Positions 1-6,773 are shown, numbered from the stretch's first letter. The stretch is DNA of 19,101 nt from Collinsella aerofaciens (GCA_008668235.1 RQCP01000045.1:1-19101), one strand, 5' to 3'. The notes: generated from the sequence alone by a model not told the origin. A program made the numbers and translations.

Positions 1-917
1 ACCCCCAAGAGCCAGGACGGGTGGGTCGACGGGGTGCGCTGCATGCTCGCGGCGCGCTCCGGGGCGGTGAAGGCGCGGACCTCGGCGATCAACACCGCGA
101 GGTCGCTGCTCACCACCGCCCCGGAGGGCCTCAGGTCGAGGTTCCGCGGGATGGCGGGGCCGAGGCTGATGGAGGAGCACTCCCCTCCGTGCGCGCCGAG
201 GGCGCGCTGGGCGCCGCGCTCGGAGCGCTGGCGGACCTGTGGGCGGCGGCGCGCGACGCGGCGCGCGACATGGAGCGCGCGATCGAGGCGTCCCTGGAGG
301 AGAACTGCCCCGCTCTGCTGGCGATGTACGGGTGCGGGTCCGTGAGCGCGGCCAAGCTCGCGGTCGCGGCCGGGGACAACCCGGGCAGGCTGCGCTCCGA
401 GGCGTCGTTCGCGGCGATATGCGGGGCCTGCCCCATCCCCGCCTCGAGCGGCAAGACCGTGAGGCACAGGCTCAACAGGGGCGGCGACCGGCAGGCGAAC
501 AGCGCGCTGTACGAGATCACGAGGCAGAGGGTCATGCGCGACCCCGAGACCGCCGAGTACGCCGAGAGGGCCAGGGGTCGGGGGAAGAGCGACAGGGAGG
601 TCATGAGGTGCCTCAAGCGCTACGTGGCCAGGGAGGCGTACCGGGCGCTGATGCACCCGCACGAGGTAAGGAGGCCGGCGGACGCGTCAGCCCTCGTGGC
701 GGCAAGGCGCGCGGCGAGGGTCAGCCAGGTGAGGGCGGCGTCCATATTGGGAACCAGCGAGAAGTACATCTCGATGCTGGAGAGGGGCCAAAGGGAGCTC
801 AAGCCCATAAGGAGGGCCTATGAGGCCTGGGTCGAGGCGGGGCTTCCGCTCGATTGGGACAGGCAGGCCTTCGAGGCGGAGCGAAAAATGGATTCTAAAA
901 AAGGCCTTGCCATATAG
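1..917 (+). pseudogene. IS110-family transposase, 3' part, frameshifted, with C-terminal XRE helix-turn-helix
   Basis: IS110 enzymes are DEDD/serine recombinases that move their element with a bridge RNA. The RuvC-like N-terminus lies outside the window. Bases 1-175 read in frame 1 as the typical linker (AVKARTSAINTARSLL, TAPEGLR). From about 177 the match moves to frame 3 (LPSVRAEGALGAALGALADL), so one base seems lost near 174-177 and the gene is probably broken, unless this is a sequencing error. The Transposase_20 domain covers about 309-560, with the catalytic-serine motif PASSGKT and the hallmark RHRLNRGGDRQAN. CLKRYVAREAYRAL follows at about 610-650, where most family members end. Here about 85 further residues follow, including an XRE-type HTH at 693-794 (SQVRAASILGTSEKYISMLE, then RGQRE). 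The stop is TAG at 915-917. The family call is firm; the frameshift is likely; the role of the extra domain is unknown. Confidence 0.88.
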
Positions 918-925
918 GAGCGTCA

Positions 926-982
926 GCGCGAGGCCCGTCTTTCCGTTGCTCCGCAGGAGCAGGAAAGACGGGCCTCATGCGC
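926..982. terminator. Long hairpin between the transposase and the metal ATPase gene
   Basis: The arms at 930-944 and 962-976 pair perfectly over 15 bp. The stem continues outward through GCGC (926-929 with 979-982, two bases bulged) and inward through TGCTCC/GGAGCA (947-952 with 956-961), closing on a GCA loop. It sits 8 bases after the transposase stop and before the end of the convergent ATPase gene, so it could end both transcripts. There is no clean T-run. It could equally be a structure belonging to the right end of the IS110 element. Confidence 0.65.
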
Positions 983-1032
983 GAGGACGTTTTCAAAACC
1001 AAGCCCGGTCCCGGCCGGACAGCCCACGAACG

Positions 1033-2985
1033 CTACAGGTTCTTGACACCCATCGCGCGCATGGCGTTCAGGATGGCGATGATCGCCACGCCTACGTCGC
1101 CGAACACAGCAAGCCACATGTTGGCAATGCCGAGTGCTGCCAGCACTAGAATCAGCAGCTTAATGCCCAGCGCAAAGATGATGTTCTGCCAAACAATCGC
1201 CATGGTCTTGCGCGCCACGCGGATCGCGCGGGAAATGTTGGACGGCTTGTCATCCATGAGCACTACGTCGGCGGCCTCAATCGCGGCGTCGGAACCCATA
1301 GCGCCCATGGCAATGCCCACATCGGCGCGCGTAAGCACAGGTGCGTCGTTGATACCGTCGCCGACAAAGGCGAGCTTGCCCTTGCCGCTTTCGGCCGCGA
1401 GCAACGCCTCAACACGCTCGACCTTATCGCCCGGCAGCAGCTGCGCGTGGAACTCGTCGAGACTGAGTTGCTTGGCCACAGACGCCGCAACCTCCTCGCG
1501 GTCGCCCGTGAGCATGACGGTGCGCTTGACGCCGGCGGCGTGCAGGTCGCTGATCGTCTGCTCGGCATCGGCCTTGACGGTGTCGGCAATTACAATGTGG
1601 CCGGCATAGATGTCATCGACCAGCACGTGAAGGATCGTACCGACGACCTCGCAATCGGGCGCTTCGACTCCGGTCGCGGCGAGCATTTTTGCGTTGCCAA
1701 CGACGACGTGCTTGCCGTCGATGGTTGCCGTCACGCCGTGGCCCGCGTCGTTGGCGGAGTTGCTAACGCGCTTGGGGTCGACCTCGCCCTGGTAGGCGAC
1801 ACGCACGGACTGCGCGATGGGGTGATCGGAGAACGACTCCGCAAGAGCTGCGACTTCAAGCAGCGACTGCTCCGTGTAGCCAGCCTCGGGGTGTACCGCC
1901 ACGACCGAAAACGTGCCGTTGGTGAGCGTGCCGGTCTTGTCAAAGACGACGGTGTCCACATCGGCGAGCGTCTCGAGGTAGTTGGAGCCCTTGATGAGGA
2001 CGCCCAGCTTGGATGCGCCGCCAATGCCGCCAAAGAAGCTGAGCGGGACGCTAATCACGAGCGCGCACGGGCAGCTGACGACCAGGAAGGTCAGGCCGCG
2101 CAGGATCCAGTCGGACCAGGCGCCGGTGACCAAGCCGCCGCCGAGCGCGAGTACCGCGGCAGCGCCGGTGACGGCGGGCGTGTAGACGCGGGCGAAGCGC
2201 GTGATAAAGTTCTCAGTGCGCGCCTTCTTTTCGCTGGCATTTTCCACGAGCTCCAGGACGCGTGCGACGGTGGACTCGCCAAAGGGCTTGGTGGTGCGCA
2301 CGTGGATGAGCCCCGTCATGTTGATGCAGCCGCTGATGATATCGTCTCCGGTTTTGGCCGGGCGGGGGACCGACTCACCGGTAAGGGCGGCGGTGTCGAG
2401 CTGGGTTTCGCCCTCGACGATGACGCCGTCGATAGGCACGCGCTCGCCGGGCTTGACCACGATCACGGTGCCGACCGCGATGTCATCGGGGAAGACCTGC
2501 TCGAGTGTGCCGTCGGGCTGCTCGACGTTAGCGTAGTCGGGCGCGATGTCCATCATGGCACTGATCGACTTGCGGCTCTTGCCCACGGCGTACGCCTGAA
2601 ACAGCTCGCCGACCTGGTAGAACAGCATGACGGCGGCGCCTTCGGCCATGTGCGGGTCGGTATCGGGGAAGAGCACCATGGCAAACGCGCCGATGGTCGC
2701 GACGGCCATGAGGAAGCTCTCGTCGAAGGCCTTGCCGCGGCGGATGTTGTTGAACGCCTTCTGGAGCACGTCGTAGCCGGCAATTAGGAACGGCACCAGG
2801 AACAGCACGAAGCTGGCGTAGATGTCACCCGGGGTACCGAATGCGGCGGTAAGGGCACCGAGTTCGTCGAGGGCATACACCACCGCAAAAATGCCCAGTG
2901 CTACCAGGATGCGGTTGCGCTTATGCTCGAGTGATTCTTTTTTCTTGCGCTTCTTCTTTTTCTTTTTGGGGTCGGCGGTGGCCAT
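1033..2985 (-). CDS. Heavy-metal P1B-type ATPase, Zn2+/Cd2+/Pb2+ exporter type
   Basis: A 650-residue membrane ATPase that should pump divalent soft metals out of the cell. Motifs in order: TGES (202-205), the transmembrane metal site SCPCALVISVPLSFFGG (CPC 305-307), phosphorylated Asp349 in DKTGTLTNG, the P1B-specific HP (388-389), GDGIND (542-547), and Asp630 in the last membrane segment (GDVGVAIIAILNAMR). CPC plus this Asp is the pattern of the ZntA/CadA (P1B-2) group rather than the copper group. The protein lacks an N-terminal HMA domain and begins instead with a lysine-rich tail (residues 7-16); a separate HMA protein is encoded just upstream. ATG at 2985 is chosen for its GGGAGG site 8 bases upstream; the frame stays open to 3168 but that extension does not look like protein. 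Last gene of an ArsR-controlled operon. Confidence 0.95.
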   Translation of the reverse strand: MATADPKKKKKKRKKKESLEHKRNRILVALGIFAVVYALDELGALTAAFGTPGDIYASFVLFLVPFLIAGYDVLQKAFNNIRRGKAFDESFLMAVATIGAFAMVLFPDTDPHMAEGAAVMLFYQVGELFQAYAVGKSRKSISAMMDIAPDYANVEQPDGTLEQVFPDDIAVGTVIVVKPGERVPIDGVIVEGETQLDTAALTGESVPRPAKTGDDIISGCINMTGLIHVRTTKPFGESTVARVLELVENASEKKARTENFITRFARVYTPAVTGAAAVLALGGGLVTGAWSDWILRGLTFLVVSCPCALVISVPLSFFGGIGGASKLGVLIKGSNYLETLADVDTVVFDKTGTLTNGTFSVVAVHPEAGYTEQSLLEVAALAESFSDHPIAQSVRVAYQGEVDPKRVSNSANDAGHGVTATIDGKHVVVGNAKMLAATGVEAPDCEVVGTILHVLVDDIYAGHIVIADTVKADAEQTISDLHAAGVKRTVMLTGDREEVAASVAKQLSLDEFHAQLLPGDKVERVEALLAAESGKGKLAFVGDGINDAPVLTRADVGIAMGAMGSDAAIEAADVVLMDDKPSNISRAIRVARKTMAIVWQNIIFALGIKLLILVLAALGIANMWLAVFGDVGVAIIAILNAMRAMGVKNL

Positions 2986-3008
2986 GACTCGTATCCTCCC
3001 ATTTGAAT

Positions 3009-3028
3009 GTATGAACACCCGCTCATAT
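3009..3028 (-). promoter_or_regulatory. Third ArsR/SmtB-type operator copy, in front of the ATPase gene
   Basis: On the minus strand this reads ATATGAGCGGGTGTTCATAC, a near copy of the operator just downstream of the repressor promoter (3748-3767), including the preceding AAATT. It lies 24 bases before the ATPase start. A weak promoter, TTGCCG - 18 bases - TTATAT, overlaps it, so the ATPase may have its own metal-controlled start site in addition to read-through from upstream. Confidence 0.6.
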
Positions 3029-3041
3029 AATTTCGCGAGCA

Positions 3042-3064
3042 AAGGCCGCGGCAAGCGCGGCCTT
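3042..3064 (-). terminator. Hairpin between the HMA gene and the ATPase gene (possible attenuator)
   Basis: A perfect 9-bp stem (AAGGCCGCG at 3042-3050 pairing with CGCGGCCTT at 3056-3064) closes a 5-base loop. It starts 22 bases after the HMA stop codon. No strong T-run follows on the minus strand, so partial termination or RNA processing is as likely as full termination. It would let the small HMA protein be made in excess of the ATPase. Confidence 0.5.
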
Positions 3065-3085
3065 GCGGGTTGGCGTAAACTTGGG

Positions 3086-3304
3086 CTAGAGAATGATCTC
3101 GCAGTCCGGCTCGGCGTCGGCGGTGAACTCCACAACGCGGTCGAGGACCTCGTCGAACTCGGCTTCATCGGCCTCGAGCGTCAGCTTCTGGGTCATAAAG
3201 TTGACCGAAACGGACTTGACGCCATCGAGCTTGGCCAGCTCGTCCTGAAGCTCGCGCGCACAGTTGGCGCAGTCGATCTCATCGAGCTTAAACTGCTTTT
3301 TCAT
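3086..3304 (-). CDS. Stand-alone HMA-domain metal-binding protein
   Basis: A 72-residue cytosolic protein that is one complete heavy-metal-associated (HMA) domain with the ferredoxin-like fold. The metal site is IDCANCA, with Cys12 and Cys15; the DCxxC form matches the HMA domains of Zn/Cd ATPases more than the MxCxxC of copper chaperones. A further Cys68 lies in the C-terminal DCEIIL. The start at 3304 has AAAGGA 8 bases upstream. The next gene encodes a P1B ATPase that lacks this domain, so the two probably work as a split pump with its delivery or sensing module. It lies 63 bases after the repressor gene in the same operon. Confidence 0.88.
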   Translation of the reverse strand: MKKQFKLDEIDCANCARELQDELAKLDGVKSVSVNFMTQKLTLEADEAEFDEVLDRVVEFTADAEPDCEIIL

Positions 3305-3367
3305 GGTGGGTTCCTTTCCCTGTATTTGCGGCTTGGGTGCAGGCCGCGCTGGTACCGTGGTTGGCTG

Positions 3368-3733
3368 CTATTCGCAGATGTGGCTCATGCCCTGGTTGAG
3401 CATGGTGTAGACGTGGTCGTCGGCGAGCGAGTAGAGGATATTGCGCCCGTCGCGCCGGAATTTAACCAGGTGCGACTGCTTGAGTGTGCGCAGCTGGTGC
3501 GATACTGCCGACTGCGAGGTTTCGGTCGCTTCGGCGATGTCTGCCACGCAGAGCTCGCGGCCCATGAGGGCGTAAAGGATCTTGATACGCGTGGTGTCGC
3601 TGAAGACCTTGAACAGGTCGGCGAGGTCGTAGAGAAGTTCCTCGTCGGGAAGGTCCTCGGGCGAGCAGGTGGTGGGGATCGCGGGTTCGGTGGCCTCGAT
3701 GTCGGGTTTCGTTTCATCAACGCGAATGCTCAT
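3368..3733 (-). CDS. ArsR/SmtB-family metal-sensing repressor
   Basis: A 121-residue winged-helix repressor whose DNA binding is lost when metal binds. The core LFKVFSDTTRIKILYAL (41-56) and ELCVADIAEAT with the recognition helix SQSAVSHQLRTLKQ (60-86) are typical. The C-terminal alpha5 zinc site is intact: Asp105, His107, His118 and Glu121 have the D-x-H-x10-H-x2-E spacing of SmtB and CzrA, so a zinc sensor is the best guess. CadC-style cadmium sensing is less likely: only Cys62 of the CxC pair is present, with one N-terminal Cys23. The start at 3733 has AAAGGA 8 bases upstream. First gene of the operon with the HMA protein and ATPase; its promoter carries two operators, so it should repress itself. 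Confidence 0.93.
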   Translation of the reverse strand: MSIRVDETKPDIEATEPAIPTTCSPEDLPDEELLYDLADLFKVFSDTTRIKILYALMGRELCVADIAEATETSQSAVSHQLRTLKQSHLVKFRRDGRNILYSLADDHVYTMLNQGMSHICE

Positions 3734-3747
3734 TGCAATATCCTTTC

Positions 3748-3767
3748 ATATGAACATGCGCTCATAT
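3748..3767 (-). promoter_or_regulatory. ArsR/SmtB-type operator downstream of the -10 box
   Basis: A 20-bp imperfect dyad of the form ATATGA - 8 bases - TCATAT. It is an inverted near copy of the operator in the promoter (3783-3802) and lies between the -10 box and the start codon, where a bound repressor would block early elongation. Confidence 0.75.
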
Positions 3768-3779
3768 AATTTGCTTCCG

Positions 3780-3807
3780 ATTATATGAGTGTATGTTCAT
3801 ATGTCAA
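3780..3807 (-). promoter_or_regulatory. Consensus promoter of the metal operon with an operator in its spacer
   Basis: On the minus strand, TTGACA (3807-3802) and TATAAT (3785-3780) are both perfect and 16 bases apart. The spacer is filled by an ATATGA - 8 bases - TCATAT dyad (3783-3802), so a bound ArsR-type repressor would exclude RNA polymerase. It lies 47 bases upstream of the repressor start codon. A promoter this strong with an embedded operator fits tight repression and strong induction by metal. Confidence 0.85.
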
Positions 3808-4152
3808 TGACGTTCAGGTAATTCGTTGCACAAAATGATGGGGAATAGTGGACGAGATCCCGGACTGAGCGGTTTTGATAGCCGATGCCGGGGTGGGTGC
3901 CCTTGAGCCGTGCAAAAATTGGAGTATTCTGCAACGATAGGGGGTCCGTTAATTTATCGCAGGCCAAATAATGCAGCTAAAGAGTTATCTTAGGGTGTTA
4001 ATCCGATGAGTTCTTCCTCAAATGTTGCCTAACGCTCTCACGCAAGAGTGATTTCGCTTCACATTTGGATCCACTCGAGGGTGATAGACACCCGGCTCTG
4101 CTGAATACTCGCAATTTTGCACGTCGCTAAGGTGCCCACCTTGTTAGCCGGT
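3808..4152. other. Gene-free AT-richer gap holding an inverted-repeat-bounded element
   Basis: No convincing protein gene is present. The stretch is AT-richer than the surrounding genes and mostly occupied by the element at 3892-4140. A short frame on the plus strand (ATG at 4003, eight codons, stop) has no ribosome binding site and is probably meaningless. Confidence 0.6.
3892..4140. repeat. About 249-bp element bounded by about 42-nt imperfect terminal inverted repeats (MITE-like)
   Basis: The left arm (3892-3933) and the reverse complement of the right arm (4099-4140) match over their whole length with a few one-base gaps. Shared blocks are GGTGGG, then CC..TT, GTGCAAAA, TTG, GAGTATTC and GCA. 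The interior has no transposase; it holds a small hairpin (GGGTG/CACCC near 4079-4093). No clear target-site duplication is visible. This is the architecture of a MITE, but a long stem-closed RNA cannot be excluded. It begins 12 bases beyond the stop of the DUF559-like gene. Confidence 0.65.
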
Positions 4153-5343
4153 CTAGCTCCCGGCCCCGAAGATCCTGCCCTCGGGCGCGAGGCTGCTTGT
4201 TTGGGCAAATGATGGGCTGTCGGATTCGACTGTCTGCATGTCATCGATTGCCGGAACTTCATTAATTGTCGGGTCATCCAGCGTGATGCCTTCGAGCGTT
4301 GCTTTTTCGAGGTCGATTCGTTGACGCTCTTCGGAATCCTGGCGAAGCTCCTCCTGGATTCGTTTCTTCTCCTCAATAAACCTTCTGAGTACAAACTGTC
4401 TCAGGTCTTCTTGCATGATTTGAAAGTCTTTTGGCAGACGCGAGGGGCGTATGCCCTCTTTTCGTTGGATCGCCTCCATGACCCTAACGAAAGAGCTGGC
4501 ATGCATAAAGGAATAACGGCTGACGGTGATGATTCCGTATCCCATGGACGCAAGCGCATTCTTGCGTTCCTCATCGATGGCGCGGTCTTCTTCCGCGTCA
4601 TGATAAAAACCGTTGTATTCAATGTCTGTGCGAGATTTCTTTAGATACGCATCCATAAAGAACTTTTTGCGTCTCGTGAGATTCTTTGCGGCGGCGGTGA
4701 CCTGCACCTCGTAATCGGTCTCAATTCCCTTAATACCAAGCCCTCCTTCGCTTTTGGGCAGCGTTAGCATCATGACAAATGCCGTTTCCATGGGAGACCG
4801 GCATCCGTCGCGTACACATTGGATCGCCTTTCGGGCAAGGGCCAAACCGTCGCATCTGGTAATGGAATTAAAGAACTGCTTTAACCTCTCGGTCGAGGTG
4901 AGCGCGAAACGCTCGTTATAAGAGGTGGAAGAGCCGGTTCCAAGGGAGTAAGCGCTGCACAATTCAAAGTAGTACTCCACCAGTTCGCGAAAAGGGAGAT
5001 AGGTGGCGGCTTGAAGTGCGCAAAGCTCAACGCCAACAATGAAGATGCCATCTTCAAGCTCTATAAAGCGTGAGTTCGAGAATCGTTTTGACGAAACGTG
5101 GCATTGACAGTTCATTGCATAGCGCGCATTCCTGCGATCAAACACCATCACCTCGAGGGAATCATTTGCGCCGAGGGAAACATCATGTTTGGTGAGCCAT
5201 TCTGCGGCTGCGTCAAGGAGCGTTCCGGTGGGACATGATCCGTAAATCGCGGCAGGGTTACAGGACTCGATGCCTTTCGCAGACACCGAATGCACGGCCT
5301 GGTAGACCGCTTTTGCAGTGGTATGTGACAATACGATACTCAT
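4153..5343 (-). CDS. DUF559-like protein with a predicted PD-(D/E)XK endonuclease fold, role unknown
   Basis: A 396-residue protein in two parts. Residues 1-180 (SHTTA near the start; GVELCALQAATYLPFRELVE, then YYFELCSAYSLG at 105-135) resemble uncharacterised coriobacterial proteins as I remember them. Residues 183-295 have the layout of DUF559/Vsr-like nucleases: SPMET (Glu186), GGLG, Asp231 in FFMDAYL, Glu242 in DIEYNG, then DEERKNALASMGYGIITVS. The usual Asp two residues after the Glu is Asn244 here, so activity is uncertain. Residues 312-350 are a charged, probably coiled-coil tail rich in Glu, Arg and Lys. No good ribosome binding site precedes ATG 5343. The gene is AT-richer than its neighbours and stands alone between gene-free gaps, which suggests transfer. 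A defence or toxin role is possible but unproven. Confidence 0.75.
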   Translation of the reverse strand: MSIVLSHTTAKAVYQAVHSVSAKGIESCNPAAIYGSCPTGTLLDAAAEWLTKHDVSLGANDSLEVMVFDRRNARYAMNCQCHVSSKRFSNSRFIELEDGIFIVGVELCALQAATYLPFRELVEYYFELCSAYSLGTGSSTSYNERFALTSTERLKQFFNSITRCDGLALARKAIQCVRDGCRSPMETAFVMMLTLPKSEGGLGIKGIETDYEVQVTAAAKNLTRRKKFFMDAYLKKSRTDIEYNGFYHDAEEDRAIDEERKNALASMGYGIITVSRYSFMHASSFVRVMEAIQRKEGIRPSRLPKDFQIMQEDLRQFVLRRFIEEKKRIQEELRQDSEERQRIDLEKATLEGITLDDPTINEVPAIDDMQTVESDSPSFAQTSSLAPEGRIFGAGS

Positions 5344-5694
5344 GGTATATATCGTGTCAGCTAATGCCGTGTTGATGGCGCTGAGTGAAAAAGTCGTTTT
5401 AGAGGTCTAACCAAATGCTGTCCAAAAGCTTGACGCAATTATGAGTTGGTATGCCCTAAATAAAAGTTTTCGCAGCTTAGCTATAGCATATAACTACTCA
5501 ATTGCTGCACATTTGATTGTGATGCATCACCATTCGACAACGAATTACGTGTCGGGAATTGGCCAAAATCGTTCAAAATGAGGGTTCAGAATTTGTGATG
5601 GCAGATCTATCTGTGGAATGTAGGGCGGCCCCGCTGCGGGGTTTTCCGCTGCGAGGCCGCTCGTGATCTACGCCGGAGTTTGTCGTAGACGTTT
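5344..5694. other. Gene-free AT-richer gap with palindromes
   Basis: No supported protein gene. It should hold the promoter of the DUF559-like gene, but no clear -35/-10 pair is seen; TTGGAC - 17 bases - CTAAAA about 65 bases before the start is weak. It contains the perfect palindrome GTGATGCATCAC (5519-5530), a stem of 7 bp with one bulge at 5535-5554 (CGAC-A-ACG, loop AATTA), and the terminator-like hairpin at 5625-5660. Confidence 0.5.
5625..5660. terminator. Hairpin after the exonuclease gene; also terminator-like on the plus strand
   Basis: The outer arms GCGGCC (5625-5630) and GGCCGC (5655-5660) pair. Inside, CCCCG-CTG-CGGGG (5629-5641) is followed at once by TTTT (5642-5645) on the plus strand, the classic order for a plus-strand intrinsic terminator. 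On the minus strand it lies 35 bases beyond the exonuclease stop, without a T-run. No plus-strand gene is visible to its left. Confidence 0.55.
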
Positions 5695-6663
5695 CTACTT
5701 GGCAAACAGGTTCTTGAGGTTGAACTCGGCTTGGACGGTGCGGAGCATGAGGTCGGTGTCGTCCAGACCCAGATGCTGCTCGTTGGCATCGGCGGCGAGG
5801 GTGCCACGGCGGCGCGCCCAGTTCTCGAGCGCGGCGGGCGCGGACTCGCGGGGGAGCGAGCGCACGTCGGCGTCCAAGCTGCGGCAGATCTGGCGCGAGT
5901 CGATGACGATAATCTTGCCGGCGCGGCGTGCCTCGGCGTAACCGTCCAGATGAATTTTGAACCAGCTGTCCTCGAACGCGGCGTTATGCGCCATGTACGG
6001 GTACTTCTTCATAAGCTTGAGCAGCTGCTTCTGCAATTCCTTGTTCTCGCGGAAGGGCGTTTTGCCGTCGATGTCGTCCCAGGTGATGTGGTGGATATTC
6101 GACAGCGGCACATCCTCGCCGCGGTAGATATCGGGCAGGCCGCAGTAGTGTGCCTCGGCGTCATGCGGCACGGCGTCGCTGGTGAGGTCCATGATTTCCC
6201 AGCCCACGTTGATGATATAGCCGCGCTCGGGTGCACGGCCGGTGGTCTCGATGTCGATACCGAGCACGGTGCCCTGGATGGGCTTGCGGGCGTAGGCCAC
6301 GCCGAGCGCGTCGCGGTCGCCGCGGATCTCGCGCATGACCGACGCGGCGGTGCGCTTTTGCATCTTACCGATGGCGGCGCAGGTGTCGGCATCGGACAGG
6401 CCGCGCGAAAGCGTCGCGGGCGTCACGTTGCGCAGGCGAGCCTCGCCAATCTGGTCGCACAGGTCGCGGTTGCGGTCAGCCAGGTCGCGCACGGTGGCAA
6501 AGTCGAAGCTGGGGTCGCCCTCGGCGGTAAAGTACTCGGTTTCGAGCACCTTAAGGGCCTCCTCGCCCTTCTGGCGCTCGGACTCCATGGCGCCGTGATC
6601 GCCATAGATAAACATGGGAATAAACGGCTGGCGCTCGTATTCGAGTGCTTGTGAAACGTTCAT
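5695..6663 (-). CDS. DnaQ-like DEDDh 3'-5' exonuclease domain protein
   Basis: A 322-residue cytosolic protein with an uncharacterised N-terminal part (1-130) and a C-terminal 3'-5' exonuclease domain. Exo I is VLGIDIETTG (Asp137, Glu139), Exo II is YMAHNAAFEDSWF (Asp232), and Exo III is HLGLDD (His297 with Asp301/Asp302). The histidine places it in the DEDDh group, with DNA polymerase epsilon subunits and RNase T-like enzymes. These residues bind two metal ions for hydrolysis. The substrate (DNA repair intermediates or RNA) cannot be told from sequence. ATG at 6663 is preceded by AAGGAG with 7 bases between. It is transcribed alone and diverges from the metal permease gene. Confidence 0.85.
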   Translation of the reverse strand: MNVSQALEYERQPFIPMFIYGDHGAMESERQKGEEALKVLETEYFTAEGDPSFDFATVRDLADRNRDLCDQIGEARLRNVTPATLSRGLSDADTCAAIGKMQKRTAASVMREIRGDRDALGVAYARKPIQGTVLGIDIETTGRAPERGYIINVGWEIMDLTSDAVPHDAEAHYCGLPDIYRGEDVPLSNIHHITWDDIDGKTPFRENKELQKQLLKLMKKYPYMAHNAAFEDSWFKIHLDGYAEARRAGKIIVIDSRQICRSLDADVRSLPRESAPAALENWARRRGTLAADANEQHLGLDDTDLMLRTVQAEFNLKNLFAK

Positions 6664-6724
6664 ATAACTGCTCCTTGGACGGGCCGCAGCGCGCGGCTCG
6701 GGTTCATTGAGATGTGGCGAGATG

Positions 6725-6746
6725 ATAGTTTACCATGGGCAACTAT
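6725..6746. promoter_or_regulatory. 22-bp dyad, candidate operator between exonuclease and permease genes
   Basis: The site has the form ATAGTT - 2 bases - CCATGG - 2 bases - AACTAT; 18 of 22 positions obey the dyad. Its right end touches the -35 box of the permease promoter. The length is close to that of DtxR/MntR-type sites, but the sequence does not match a consensus I know, so the regulator is unnamed. Confidence 0.5.
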
Positions 6747-6773
6747 TGGCATCGCGCCTAGGACAACTACAAT
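6746..6773 (+). promoter_or_regulatory. Promoter of the metal permease gene, with 15-bp direct repeats
   Basis: TTGGCA (6746-6751) and TACAAT (6768-6773) are 16 bases apart. The -10 region lies in TAGGACAACTACAAT (6759-6773), which recurs as TAGGACTTTTACAAT at 6789-6803, 30 bases later, identical at 12 of 15 positions. The second copy has no matching -35 box, so the repeats may be protein binding sites or a duplicated promoter. Confidence 0.6.

Noticed and set aside
1447..2787. A 446-codon plus-strand frame inside the ATPase region.
   Set aside because: It mirrors the ATPase on the opposite strand, as is common in GC-rich genes; no domain or ribosome site.
2986..3168. Longer N-terminus for the metal ATPase (open frame to 3168).
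   Set aside because: The added residues are low-complexity Ser/Arg/Pro, overlap the HMA gene, and the ATG at 2985 has a good ribosome binding site.
3736..3807. Short repeats upstream of the repressor gene as a CRISPR remnant.
   Set aside because: They are inverted operator dyads placed in and below a promoter, not regularly spaced direct repeats; no cas gene is present.
4059..4394. Minus-strand frame overlapping the end of the DUF559-like gene.
   Set aside because: It is an out-of-frame reading of that gene continuing into the inverted-repeat element, with no start signal or domain.
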